From the NCBI RefSeq assembly GCF_013401555.1, contig NZ_CP058552.1, positions 2,914,001-2,978,000 on the forward strand: 64,000 nucleotides of DNA, read 5' to 3'. Position numbers and translations under genes: made by a program. Below, piece by piece: positions 43,797-53,189 of this stretch. The DNA comes from Paenibacillus sp. E222 (GTDB lineage: Bacteria > Bacillota > Bacilli > Paenibacillales > Paenibacillaceae). The notes under the pieces are model-generated. The model searched no databases and was not told the origin of the DNA. It saw only the letters and a list, made by a program, of their open reading frames with translations. Positions within the stretch are counted from its first letter, which is position 1. The number at the start of each line of letters is the position of its first letter.

Positions 43797-45352
43797 GAAG
43801 TGTAATGTTGGTCGATGATGAGCCGCTTATTGTGAAAGGAATGCAAGCCATCATTGATTGGGATCAGAATAACATGCAGATTGCCGGAACGGCATGCAAT
43901 GGGTTGGAAGCGCTAGCAATGATGGACGAGGTTCCTGTCGATCTGATTATTACGGATATCATGATGCCACAAATGACCGGACTTGAATTGATCCGGGAGA
44001 CTAAAGCGCGCAATCCATATACCAAATTCATTATTTTGAGCGGTTACGAAGAATTCAAATATGTGCGGGAGGGCATCTCGCTGGGCGTCGAGAACTACCT
44101 GCTCAAGCCAGTCAATATGGATGAACTGGAAGCGACCATCAAGCATATGCAGCGGGATTGGGAGCACGAAGAGATGCGCCAGATTCAAATGGATCAGAGC
44201 TGGAGGATTCTGCGCAACAATATTTTGCAGCGCTGGGCGAACGAGACCATTGACGCTAAAGAGTTCCGTGAGCGTGCGCAGATGCTTGAGATTCCGATGA
44301 ACAAGTCCACATATTGTGCGGCTTCTCTTCGAATTGTAGGCGATGACAAGGGAGATGATCCCCAGATGTATCTGCCGGGAATTGCTGAGCAGTGTGAGCA
44401 GATTGGAAACAAAGGCCTCCCGGATGGCTGTGGTGTTATCTGCTTTCCCGATCAGGAAGGAGACATCATGCTGCTGTTCGTTTCAGCCGGTACGGAAAGT
44501 AGTGCTGAATGGCAGATTCAGGCACTCACCAGGATGAAGCAAGCGGTCGCCGAGGACACAGGTGCACGTGTATGGGGGATCATGGGTCAATCCGAGTCGA
44601 CCTATCTGGGTTTTCCGAAGAGCTGCAAGTCCGTAAAGCTGTGGCTTCAGAATCATTTGTTTATGGATTGCGATACCTTCATCATGCAAGTGGAGAACGA
44701 AGAAGCTGTCAATGAGTATCAAGAGAAGCCAGGGCCTGCGATGGAGCAGTTCCACAAGCTGCTGCGGGATGGAGAAGGTCCTGAGGTGGATCGGTTCATC
44801 GACGAATTCTTCATTGTTGAGGGTAATGAACCCTGCCTCCCGAGAACACCGTTCTTCAACTCAGCGATCCAGCTTATGCTGGCCGCCAAGGAACTGGAGA
44901 AAACGCCTGACTACGGGGACATCTTCGGGCCCCTGTCCAGAATTCATACGCTCAGCAAACTGAAACAATTAGTCAGAAAGGTTGTTCATCGCACGCTGGA
45001 TACATATCATACCGCCGAGAAAACGTACAGTCCGCATATCATGGCTGTGCTGGAGGTGGTGAAAAATCACTATCAGGATGAGCTTTCACTTAAGACGCTC
45101 AGTCAGAGGCTGGAGCTTCATCCGAACTACCTCGGCCAATTGTTCCAGCAAGAGGTCGGTACCACCTTTTCTGATTATGTGAACCAGTACCGAATCGAGC
45201 GTGCCACTCATTTGCTGTTATATTCGGACAAAAAAACGGCAGAAATAGCGGGCGAGGTGGGTTATTGGGACTCTACTTATTTCTACAGACAGTTTAAGAA
45301 ATATGCTGGCGTTTCTCCTACGGAGCTGCGCTCAATCTACATGAAAAAGTAA
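43793..45352 (+). CDS. YesN-type response regulator (REC + AraC HTH)
   Basis: Cytoplasmic transcription factor of 519 residues. Receiver domain 1-120 with phosphoacceptor D55 in LIITDIMMPQMTG and the conserved Lys in ENYLLKPVN. A middle linker domain (about 130-410) and an AraC helix-turn-helix at the end (LSLKTLSQRLELHPNYLGQLFQQEVGTTFSDY). Cotranscribed with the kinase. Probable activator of the divergent GH38 gene and the downstream importer genes, as in other YesM/YesN loci. Confidence 0.93.
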   Translation: MRSVMLVDDEPLIVKGMQAIIDWDQNNMQIAGTACNGLEALAMMDEVPVDLIITDIMMPQMTGLELIRETKARNPYTKFIILSGYEEFKYVREGISLGVENYLLKPVNMDELEATIKHMQRDWEHEEMRQIQMDQSWRILRNNILQRWANETIDAKEFRERAQMLEIPMNKSTYCAASLRIVGDDKGDDPQMYLPGIAEQCEQIGNKGLPDGCGVICFPDQEGDIMLLFVSAGTESSAEWQIQALTRMKQAVAEDTGARVWGIMGQSESTYLGFPKSCKSVKLWLQNHLFMDCDTFIMQVENEEAVNEYQEKPGPAMEQFHKLLRDGEGPEVDRFIDEFFIVEGNEPCLPRTPFFNSAIQLMLAAKELEKTPDYGDIFGPLSRIHTLSKLKQLVRKVVHRTLDTYHTAEKTYSPHIMAVLEVVKNHYQDELSLKTLSQRLELHPNYLGQLFQQEVGTTFSDYVNQYRIERATHLLLYSDKKTAEIAGEVGYWDSTYFYRQFKKYAGVSPTELRSIYMKK

Positions 45353-45372
45353 GCCGGGGCTCCGGCTGAATG

Positions 45373-45403
45373 AAGACACTCCCTTGTGGGGGTGTCTTTT
45401 TTG
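45373..45403 (+). terminator. Terminator after the two-component genes
   Basis: AAGACACTCCC TTGT GGGGGTGTCTT stem, then a T run. Preceded by a smaller GC hairpin (AGCCGG... CCGGCT). Confidence 0.9.
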
Positions 45404-45470
45404 TTATGCAATGAATGCACGATCTTTAATTAATCCATCAATTTATTGGGTTTTTCAACTATCTCAAAAT

Positions 45471-45484
45471 TGGTAGCGCTTGCA
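45471..45484. promoter_or_regulatory. Candidate cre (CcpA) site before the importer operon
   Basis: TGGTAGCGCTTGCA matches TGAAAGCGCTTTCA at 11 of 14 positions. It lies 128 bases upstream of the first permease gene, where carbon-catabolite control would be expected. Confidence 0.5.
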
Positions 45485-45611
45485 TAATGGAGGTAGGAGT
45501 GAACGAGGAAATCCAAAGCAACAAAAGAGCTTAGGTCCAGTGTTGATTATAGGGGATTAATGCTGGATGCAGCTAAAGCGATAATGAACGAGATTATAAG
45601 GAGGGACAGCC

Positions 45612-46541
45612 GTGCAGGGCATCTTCAAAAGTCTGATGAAGAACAAGGCATTTCTTCTGCTGGTACTGCCGGGAGCAGCTTGGTTTATCATTTTTGCCTA
45701 TTTGCCAATGTTCGGAACGATTATTGCTTTTAAGGACTTCCGGATTCATCCGGGCGGATTTCTTGAAAGCGTTCTAAAAAGCGAATGGGTCGGGTTCAAG
45801 AACTTTGAGTTTCTGTTCTCCACCAGTGACGCCTATATCATCACACGTAATACCATTCTGTATAACCTGGGTCTGATCTTTCTCGGGCTGGTACTCGCGG
45901 TGACGCTTGCGATCATCATGAACGAACTGTTGAACAAACGGCTGGCGAAGATTTACCAGACCGCGATGTTTATGCCTTATTTCCTGTCTTGGGTTATTAT
46001 CAGTTATTTCGTCTTCTCGTTTCTGAGTGTGGAAAAGGGTGTGTTCAACCAGATCATTACCTATTTTGGTGGAGATCCGGTTAGTTGGTACAGTGAGACA
46101 GGGTATTGGCCGTATTTTCTCATTCTGCTCGGCCTGTGGAAAGGTGCAGGTTATGGCAGTGTAGTATATCTGGCGGCAATCGCAGGTATCGATCGTTCTT
46201 ATTATGAGGCAGCGATGATCGACGGTGCTACGAAGTGGAAACAGATCCGGTACATAACGCTGCCACTGCTCAGACCGCTAATGATCATCCTCACCATTCT
46301 GGCGATCGGCGGGATCTTCCGTTCCGACTTTGGACTGTTCTATCAGGTTCCGCGGGACTCTGGTGCGCTGTATCCGGTCACCAATGTCATCGACACGTTT
46401 GTATACCGCGGCTTGACCATTATGGGTGATACAGGAATGAGTACAGCTACAGGATTGTATCAATCGGTTGTCGGTTTGATTCTTGTCCTACTGGCAAACT
46501 ATGCTGTGCGTAAAATTGAAAAGGATTATGCCGTATTCTAG
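45612..46541 (+). CDS. ABC sugar importer permease, LplB type
   Basis: Six-helix inner-membrane permease (309 residues) of a CUT1 importer. EAAMIDGATKWKQIRYITLPLLRP is the EAA loop that binds the ATPase. The start is GTG 45612 with AAGGAGGG 7 bases away. No ATPase gene is in the locus; such systems usually share a common MsmX-type ATPase encoded elsewhere. Together with the next permease and lipoprotein, it probably imports glycans freed by the GH85 enzyme. Confidence 0.9.
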   Translation: MQGIFKSLMKNKAFLLLVLPGAAWFIIFAYLPMFGTIIAFKDFRIHPGGFLESVLKSEWVGFKNFEFLFSTSDAYIITRNTILYNLGLIFLGLVLAVTLAIIMNELLNKRLAKIYQTAMFMPYFLSWVIISYFVFSFLSVEKGVFNQIITYFGGDPVSWYSETGYWPYFLILLGLWKGAGYGSVVYLAAIAGIDRSYYEAAMIDGATKWKQIRYITLPLLRPLMIILTILAIGGIFRSDFGLFYQVPRDSGALYPVTNVIDTFVYRGLTIMGDTGMSTATGLYQSVVGLILVLLANYAVRKIEKDYAVF

Positions 46542-46565
46542 GCTTGCGGCAAGGGGGTGCTGTCC

Positions 46566-47522
46566 ATGAGTAATTTAAGCGAACCGGTAAAGCGGGCATC
46601 TGCCCATGCGAAGAGGACCAGAAAGAAATCGAGAGATCTGAATGCCATTTCGCCATTATCCAATGTGATTTTTAATATAGCTATCGGTCTGTTTGCCTTA
46701 TCTTGTATCTTTCCGTTTCTGTTCATCGTGATCATCTCATTTACCGATGAGAAGACGCTGGCGATCAATGGCTTTAAGTTATTCCCTGAAGTCTGGACGC
46801 TGGATGCCTACCGATTCCTTATGGAGTCCGGGCAGCAGATGGCCCAATCGTTTGGGGTTACCTTAACGGTGACGGTTGTCGGAACCGCGCTAACACTGTA
46901 TTTGGTCACCACGTATGCGTATGCCATCTCGCGCAAAAATTTTGCGCAGCGTCGGTTTTTCAGCTTTTTGGCCTTCTTCACCATGCTATTTTCCGGCGGT
47001 CTCGTTCCCAGTTACATCGTGGTTACGCAGGTGCTGCACTTGCGGGATTCGATCTGGGCGCTGATCCTGCCGTCAATCATGAACGCTTTTTACATTATCG
47101 TTATGCGTACATTTTTCACGACTACCGTGCCGGATGCGGTTATTGAGTCGGCCAAAATCGACGGAGCTACTGAATTCGGTATCTATACGCGCATCGTACT
47201 GCCGATTTCGTTGCCGGGCATTGCGACTATAGGATTGTTCAGTACGTTAGGATTCTGGAATGACTGGTTCAATGCGCTGCTCTATATCGACAATGCGAAC
47301 TTGATTCCACTCCAGACATTGCTGATTCGAATACAGAACAATATGGATTTTGTAGTGCAAAACAGCAGCCGTGTCGTGTCCTATGACATTGCCGCGACAC
47401 TGCCAACGGAGACCGTCCGCATGGCGATGGTTGTCTTGGCTACACTGCCGGTTGCGCTGGCGTATCCGTTTTTCCAAAAGTATTTTATACAAGGTCTGAC
47501 CATCGGTTCGGTCAAAGAATAA
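46566..47522 (+). CDS. ABC sugar importer permease, YtcP type
   Basis: Second permease of the importer, 318 residues and six helices. The EAA loop is ESAKIDGATEFGIYTRIVLP. Start ATG 46566 rather than the earlier in-frame GTG 46557, which lies at the end of the ribosome site AAGGGGG. The C-terminal TLPVALAYPFFQKYFIQGLTIGSVKE is typical of YtcP proteins. It follows the LplB-type gene directly and precedes a small hairpin and the binding-protein gene. Confidence 0.9.
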   Translation: MSNLSEPVKRASAHAKRTRKKSRDLNAISPLSNVIFNIAIGLFALSCIFPFLFIVIISFTDEKTLAINGFKLFPEVWTLDAYRFLMESGQQMAQSFGVTLTVTVVGTALTLYLVTTYAYAISRKNFAQRRFFSFLAFFTMLFSGGLVPSYIVVTQVLHLRDSIWALILPSIMNAFYIIVMRTFFTTTVPDAVIESAKIDGATEFGIYTRIVLPISLPGIATIGLFSTLGFWNDWFNALLYIDNANLIPLQTLLIRIQNNMDFVVQNSSRVVSYDIAATLPTETVRMAMVVLATLPVALAYPFFQKYFIQGLTIGSVKE

Positions 47523-47534
47523 GTCTGGTTGTGC

Positions 47535-47551
47535 CTGCCCTCAAAGGGCAG
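47535..47551 (+). other. Hairpin between the permease and binding-protein genes
   Basis: CTGCCCT CAA AGGGCAG, no T run. A hairpin here may set the relative mRNA levels of the permeases and the much-needed lipoprotein, as in other importer operons (inference). Confidence 0.5.
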
Positions 47552-47580
47552 TAACAATAACATTAATAAGGGGGATACAC

Positions 47581-49080
47581 ATGAAGACAAGAAAAATCGC
47601 TCTGCTCATGGTTACTTTACTGCTTGCTTTTTCTACTGTTCTAGCAGGCTGCGGTGGCAGTAATACCAATGATACAAGCGGGAATGCGGCATCCGGGGGA
47701 GAATCCGGCGATAAGGACACAGTGAAGCTCAAGGTATATCTGATTGGTGGTCCACAGCGCGATCTGCCAATGGTACAGGAAGAAATGAACAAATACTTAA
47801 TGGAGAAAATAAATACAACCGTCGACATCACGATGATTGACTGGGGTGATTATTCCAAACGTATGCCAGTCATTACCGCTTCGGGCGAAAATTATGATAT
47901 CGCTTTCACCTCTTCCTGGGCTTATGACTATCTGCCAAATGCCACCAGAGGAGCATTCCTGCCAATCAATGATTTGTTGGATAAGTATGGTCAGGGCATT
48001 AAAGAGCAGCTTGATCCACGATTCCTCACAGGATCGCAGATCGATGGCCAAAACTATGCTGTGCCAGTGAACAAAGAGTTGGCTTCGCAATGGGTATGGC
48101 GCTTCAACAAGCAGTACGTTGATAAATACAACATGGACATCAGCAAGATTCGTACATTAGAAGATCTGGAGCCTTACCTGCAGCAAATCAAGGACAATGA
48201 ACCAGCCGACATTACTCCGCTGGCTGTTCCGAAGGGCTTTAAGCCTTATCTGGCGTTCGACTTCCTGCTCGGTGACGAATTCCCGGTTGGTATCAACATG
48301 AATGGTGACACTGGTAAATACGTTAATGTGCTGGAATCCGAAGAGCTGAAAAGCTCGTTGAAAACCATCCGTAAATACTATCAGGCTGGTTATCTGCGCA
48401 AGGATGTAGCAACGTTGGAAGGCATCGACAACATCAAAACAGGCAAATGGTTTGTTGACCGTGAACAGACGCAGCCGTACGCCGAACTGGGATGGTCCAG
48501 AAGTGCGGGCTATGATATCGTGACTACACCGATGCAGGATCCGGTTATTTTCACTGGCTCGGCAACAGGCGCTATGCATGCAATCTCGGCGAACTCCAAG
48601 AACCCGGAACGGGCTATGATGTTCCTGAACTTGCTGAATACCGATCCATATCTGCGTAACCTGATCAACTACGGCATTGAAGGAACACATTACAATAAGA
48701 TTTCAGATAATGTCATTGAGGATCTGCCAGCGATGAAGGACGGATTCCAGATGCCTGGTTTTGCCCTGGGTAACTTGTTCCTGACTTACATGCACAAGGA
48801 AGATCCAGCTGATAAGTGGGAAGCGTTCAAGGAATTCAATAATTCCGCGAAAGTTGCTCCAAGCTTTGGCTTCAACTTCAATCCTGATCCGGTGAAGACG
48901 GAAGTGGCTTCCATCTCCGCCATCGTGAAAGAATTCTACCCATCCATCATGACGGGAGCTGTTGACCCGGATGAGCATCTGCCGAAAGCGATCGAGAAGT
49001 TGAAAGCGGCAGGTCTGGATAAAGTGATTGCAGAAGCACAAAAGCAGTACGACGAATGGAAAGCTGCAAATCAAAAATAA
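47581..49080 (+). CDS. ABC sugar importer binding lipoprotein, LplA type
   Basis: Surface lipoprotein, 499 residues. The signal peptide ends LAGCGGSN with lipid cysteine near residue 23, and the mature protein is a class-type 1 sugar-binding fold with a family pattern KLKVYLIGGPQRDLP and YDIAFTSSWAYDYLPNATRGAFLPINDLL. Its large size fits long oligosaccharide ligands. AAGGGGG precedes the ATG. A good terminator follows, separating it from the GH85 gene. Position in the locus points to N-glycan-derived ligands (inference). Confidence 0.9.
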   Translation: MKTRKIALLMVTLLLAFSTVLAGCGGSNTNDTSGNAASGGESGDKDTVKLKVYLIGGPQRDLPMVQEEMNKYLMEKINTTVDITMIDWGDYSKRMPVITASGENYDIAFTSSWAYDYLPNATRGAFLPINDLLDKYGQGIKEQLDPRFLTGSQIDGQNYAVPVNKELASQWVWRFNKQYVDKYNMDISKIRTLEDLEPYLQQIKDNEPADITPLAVPKGFKPYLAFDFLLGDEFPVGINMNGDTGKYVNVLESEELKSSLKTIRKYYQAGYLRKDVATLEGIDNIKTGKWFVDREQTQPYAELGWSRSAGYDIVTTPMQDPVIFTGSATGAMHAISANSKNPERAMMFLNLLNTDPYLRNLINYGIEGTHYNKISDNVIEDLPAMKDGFQMPGFALGNLFLTYMHKEDPADKWEAFKEFNNSAKVAPSFGFNFNPDPVKTEVASISAIVKEFYPSIMTGAVDPDEHLPKAIEKLKAAGLDKVIAEAQKQYDEWKAANQK

Positions 49081-49103
49081 CCTGAATTATAAAGTAGACA
49101 TGG

Positions 49104-49139
49104 AAACGTCTGTCCTGGTTTGACGGACGTTTCTTTTTT
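49104..49139 (+). terminator. Terminator between importer operon and GH85 gene
   Basis: AAACGTCTGTC and GACGGACGTTT pair with one wobble, then TTCTTTTTT. Expression of the GH85 gene would need read-through or a nearby promoter. Confidence 0.9.
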
Positions 49140-49180
49140 CACCCTGATTAGTTTGCCAAAACTGGATTGGAGGGTATGGT

Positions 49181-51844
49181 ATGAAAAAACTTGGTGCGAG
49201 TCTCCTATTTGTAATATTGGTATGCGCTGTTCTTTCCTCAGCGGCCTTGGCGAAGCAACCTTATTCATCCTATTGGCTGCCTGAACAATTGCTTCACTGG
49301 AATCCAGCTTCCGACCCGGATGCGGCATTTAACCGGAGCACCATTCCGCTCCAGAGCCGATTCACAGGAGAGGCAGTTAACCCGAACGCAACAAAAGATC
49401 CTAAAGTGATGGCCTTGTCTGCGTTGAATCAGGGAACCAGTGGCGTTCCGTCACAGGGCTCGGATACATTCTCTGCAAATACGTTCTCTTACTGGCAGTA
49501 TGTCGACAAGCTCGTATATTGGGGTGGCTCGGCGGGAGAAGGTATTATTGTGCCACCAAGCGCCGACACGATTGATGCGGCACACCGGAACGGAGTGCCA
49601 ATCATGGGCACAGTGTTCTTCCCGCCATCCGTATACGGTGGCAAATATGAGTGGGTGAAGCAAATGCTTCAGCAGAACAGCGATGGTTCCTTCCCGGCCG
49701 CGGATAAATTAATTGAGGTAGCGGAGTACTACGGTTTTGACGGCTGGTTTATCAATCAGGAGACTGAAGGTGGAACAGCCACTGACGCACAGTTAATGAA
49801 GACATTCCTCCGTTATCTTCAGGATCATAAGCCTGCGGGTATGGAGATCATCTGGTATGATTCCATGACGAAGGAAGGCAATATTTCATGGCAAAATGCG
49901 CTGACGGACCGGAATGCAATGTTCCTTCAGGATAACGGGAACAAGGTATCAGACAGCATGTTCCTGAATTTCTGGTGGAATGATCTTGGCAGTTCTGCTG
50001 CCAAAGCCAAAAGCCTGGGCAGATCACCATTTGAACTGTTCGCAGGTATCGATGTGGAAGCGAAAGGATACGATACCAGTCTGAAATGGAATTTGCTGTT
50101 TCCTGAGGGAAAACCGGCTGTGACTTCCCTTGGCATTTATCGGCCGGATTGGTCGTACAACAGCGCGGACAGCATGACCGATTTCTTTGCCCGTGAAAAT
50201 AAATTCTGGGTAGGGCAGAACGGCAACCCGGCCAATACGGCGACAAGCCAGGCCTGGAAAGGGATTGCGAACAATGTGGTTGAATCATCGCCGGTGGACC
50301 AACTGCCATTCACGACCAACTTCAACACGGGCAGTGGTAAGAAATTCTATGTTCATGGCCAGCAGGTACGGGATAGTGGTTGGAATAACCGCAGTTTACA
50401 GGATGTGCTTCCGACATGGCGCTGGCTGACAGAAAGTAAGGGTAACGCACTTACGCCGTCCCTCGATTGGTCGGATGCCTACTATGGGGGCAGTTCCCTT
50501 AAGGTATCGGGTACGCTAAGTTCGGCAAATGCTACCCATCTGAAGCTGTATCAAACCGATCTGAAGATTGAGCCAGCTACCAAGCTGTCGATCACGTACA
50601 AAACGCAGAACAAGCCGAGCATGAAGGTTGGTCTGGCTTTTGCAGACCGTCCTGATCAGTTCGTCTTTTTGGATGTAAAAGACAAAAAGGCATCGGGTTG
50701 GACGACGGACATCTTGAATCTGACGCCTTATAAAGGAAAGCGGATTGTGGCATTGTCTTTGTATTTTGACAGCAAGGAAATCATATCGGATTATGACATC
50801 CATATTGGTCAGATATCCATTCAGAAGAATGCTAATCCAGTGAAGCCACTTGAAGCAGTTCAAGCATTGAATGTCATCCAATCCGATTTCCGCGGCGGTA
50901 TATACGGTGATGCAAGGTTGAAATGGAACGCGTTGGACAACGACAAGGAAGTTCAACAATATGAGATTTACCGTGTTCTGCCCGACGGCAAAGAGACTTG
51001 GGTGGGTGCGACCACCAATAACGTCTTCTATGTGCCTGAGATGAAGAGAATCAACGCGGAACAGGCAACTGTACTGAAAGTCGTGGCAGTGAATGCAAAA
51101 TATGAGCGCGGCCAGGCTGCCAGCGTGACCATCCAATGGCCGGCGTATCCTAAGCCGGAAGCAGGATTCAAGGCCGATGTAACCCTGATCACACCGGGTC
51201 AGCAGGTGCATTTCACTGATCTCTCTTCCGAGGTGACGGAAGGCTGGTCTTGGACTTTTGAGAATGGCAGTCCGGCTGTCAGCACGGAGCAAAATCCAGT
51301 GGTAACGTATGACAAGGAAGGCACGTACAATGTGACGCTTACAGCTACCAACAGTTCGGGGCAGGATACGGTAACGAAGCAAGCTTTGATCACCGTCAGC
51401 AAGGGCGCTTCGGGAATCAAAAATGTCGCACTTGGCAAAACGGCCACTGCCGACCATGCCTGCGGACCTGCTGAAGATGCGGGAAAGGCCATTGACGGCA
51501 AGGTGACGGGCAACAGCAAGTGGTGCGCACTGGGGAACCAGCAGCATTGGCTGCAAGTGGATCTTGGCGAAGAACATCAGATCAGTGGTTTTGTCATCAA
51601 ACATGCGGAGAGTGGTGGGGAGTGGTCTGGTTTTAATACGAGCGACTATTCGATCCAGGTCAGCGCTGATGGCGTGAATTGGTCTGATGTAGTTCATGTA
51701 CAGGGGAATACCGCAGCCGAAACCTCGGATGCAATTACGCTGGTCAAGGCTCGTTATGTGAAGGTGAATGTGCTGAAACCGACGCAGGGCGGCGATACGG
51801 CAGCCCGAATCTATGAGTTTGAGGTTCATGGGTTGCAGCCGTAG
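49181..51844 (+). CDS. Secreted GH85 endo-beta-N-acetylglucosaminidase
   Basis: Cuts between the two core GlcNAc residues of N-glycans; 887 residues. Signal peptide (about 1-24, ending ALAK). GH85 barrel about 25-370 with the catalytic asparagine-glutamate pair N192/E194 in WFINQETEGG. Then a beta-sandwich (about 400-560), an Fn3-like part, a PKD domain (about 655-745, YPKPEAGFKADVTL to ALITVS) and a C-terminal F5/8C (CBM32-like) domain ending DTAARIYEFEVHGLQP. No SLH or sorting signal, so released or carbohydrate-bound. GGAGGG precedes the ATG. The extra modules suggest action on surface glycoproteins. Confidence 0.93.
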   Translation: MKKLGASLLFVILVCAVLSSAALAKQPYSSYWLPEQLLHWNPASDPDAAFNRSTIPLQSRFTGEAVNPNATKDPKVMALSALNQGTSGVPSQGSDTFSANTFSYWQYVDKLVYWGGSAGEGIIVPPSADTIDAAHRNGVPIMGTVFFPPSVYGGKYEWVKQMLQQNSDGSFPAADKLIEVAEYYGFDGWFINQETEGGTATDAQLMKTFLRYLQDHKPAGMEIIWYDSMTKEGNISWQNALTDRNAMFLQDNGNKVSDSMFLNFWWNDLGSSAAKAKSLGRSPFELFAGIDVEAKGYDTSLKWNLLFPEGKPAVTSLGIYRPDWSYNSADSMTDFFARENKFWVGQNGNPANTATSQAWKGIANNVVESSPVDQLPFTTNFNTGSGKKFYVHGQQVRDSGWNNRSLQDVLPTWRWLTESKGNALTPSLDWSDAYYGGSSLKVSGTLSSANATHLKLYQTDLKIEPATKLSITYKTQNKPSMKVGLAFADRPDQFVFLDVKDKKASGWTTDILNLTPYKGKRIVALSLYFDSKEIISDYDIHIGQISIQKNANPVKPLEAVQALNVIQSDFRGGIYGDARLKWNALDNDKEVQQYEIYRVLPDGKETWVGATTNNVFYVPEMKRINAEQATVLKVVAVNAKYERGQAASVTIQWPAYPKPEAGFKADVTLITPGQQVHFTDLSSEVTEGWSWTFENGSPAVSTEQNPVVTYDKEGTYNVTLTATNSSGQDTVTKQALITVSKGASGIKNVALGKTATADHACGPAEDAGKAIDGKVTGNSKWCALGNQQHWLQVDLGEEHQISGFVIKHAESGGEWSGFNTSDYSIQVSADGVNWSDVVHVQGNTAAETSDAITLVKARYVKVNVLKPTQGGDTAARIYEFEVHGLQP

Positions 51845-52003
51845 TTGGCGGTTGAGAAGTGACAAGTGTAGCTGTGAAATTAGCAAAAAAGGAATCATGT
51901 GGCCAATCCGGTTTCAATGACGGCTGGATATCCCTGAAATATCCCGTCTTCTAATGGGGGGACCGCATTGTATCAGACTACGACTGAATAGGATTGAATA
52001 TGA

Positions 52004-52036
52004 GGCTCACAGATCATTGGATCTTGTGAGTCTTTT
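52004..52036 (+). terminator. Terminator after the GH85 gene
   Basis: GGCTCACAGATC ATTG GATCTTGTGAGTC stem with one bulge and one wobble, then TTTTT. The rest of the 325-base gap 51845-52169 has no gene; it ends at the ribosome site AAAGGAG of the dehydrogenase. Confidence 0.8.
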
Positions 52037-52169
52037 TACGTTTATGCTGGATTCGCTTACAAAGGTTTTAAAATCGTTGTTTTAGATAAAAAATCGGTTT
52101 TGCAATCAAAGACAATGTTAATGAAAAGTCTTATATTGTAGTTGAAAAGATAAGAAAGGAGTGAAGGTG

Positions 52170-53177
52170 ATGAAGAATAGAAAGATCATGTTTGCTCGTC
52201 CGCTGCAAGTGGAAACGGTAGAAGAGGATTTTATTTTGCCAGCTCTAGGGGAGAAGGACGTATTGGTAAAATTGATCTATTCCCTCATCAGTCCGGGAAC
52301 GGAGTTGGCCATGTTATCGGGAAAAGAAGAGTGGGCCAAGCTCCCCGTATGTCCGGGGTATGCAAGTGTAAGTGAAGTGATCGAGGTGGGACAGGGTGTA
52401 CACGATGTTCAGCCCGGGGACGCTGTGTTCCATTATGGTCAACATGCTGAATATCAAGTGGTATCCACAGATCATGTGTTCATCAAGGTACCTGAGCACT
52501 TGGATTTGAAGTGGGTTCCCTTCACCCGTATGGCAACCGTGGCATTCACCTCCGTTCGTGTATCCAATATTGAACTTGGGGATGTTGTTGGCGTGACGGG
52601 GCTTGGATTGGTAGGGAATCTGGCGGCTCAATTGGCACGCCTTCAAGGGGCAACTGTGATTGGCGTGGACCTCTCACCAGAACGAATTCGAACTGCCCAG
52701 ACATGTGGGGTTGACTATACGCTCCATGGCGGAGAAGATAAAGTAAAAGAAAAGATACATGCCCTAACGAATGGAGCAGGGGTATCCACTCATATTGAGG
52801 CGACGGGTGTACCCAGTGTAGGTGTTCAGAGTCTGGAGTGGATCGGGAAGCTGGGAGAGATTATTTTCCTGGGCAGTCCACGAGGCGAATATAACACGGA
52901 TGTCACCGATATATTGAACTACTGCCACCTGTATGGACGAGGCTGCATTACGTTTAAGGGGGCACATGAATGGCGCTTCCCGGTTGAGCCGAACGAATTC
53001 GTGAAGCATTCCCTGGTGAGAAATTCGAACATTGTATTTGAACTGATGTTAAAGAACAAGCTGCATATCGAACCATTGATCAGTCATGTGATGAAGCCGG
53101 ATCAAGCGCAGGAAGCATACGAGGGCCTGAGAATGAATAAAGACCAGTATAACGGTGTACTGTTTGACTGGTCCTAG
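52170..53177 (+). CDS. Zinc-type alcohol/polyol dehydrogenase (MDR family)
   Basis: NAD(P)-dependent oxidoreductase, 335 residues. MDR fold: SPGTELAMLSG near the start and the dinucleotide loop GVTGLGLVGNLAAQLARLQGATVIGVD. The canonical first Cys of the catalytic zinc is replaced by SPGTE, so it resembles the subgroup with altered or no zinc. ATG 52170 is chosen over GTG 52161 because AAAGGAG ends at the GTG. Followed 12 bases later by an isomerase/epimerase gene, suggesting oxidation of a sugar, sugar alcohol or cyclitol in an AraC-controlled cassette. Confidence 0.87.
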   Translation: MKNRKIMFARPLQVETVEEDFILPALGEKDVLVKLIYSLISPGTELAMLSGKEEWAKLPVCPGYASVSEVIEVGQGVHDVQPGDAVFHYGQHAEYQVVSTDHVFIKVPEHLDLKWVPFTRMATVAFTSVRVSNIELGDVVGVTGLGLVGNLAAQLARLQGATVIGVDLSPERIRTAQTCGVDYTLHGGEDKVKEKIHALTNGAGVSTHIEATGVPSVGVQSLEWIGKLGEIIFLGSPRGEYNTDVTDILNYCHLYGRGCITFKGAHEWRFPVEPNEFVKHSLVRNSNIVFELMLKNKLHIEPLISHVMKPDQAQEAYEGLRMNKDQYNGVLFDWS

Positions 53178-53189
53178 GAGGAGATTGGG

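Noticed and set aside
50516..51898. Long minus-strand open frame (460 codons) opposite the GH85 gene
   Set aside because: It lies wholly against a clear secreted enzyme; the composition is that of an antisense shadow of GC-rich codons and there is no domain.
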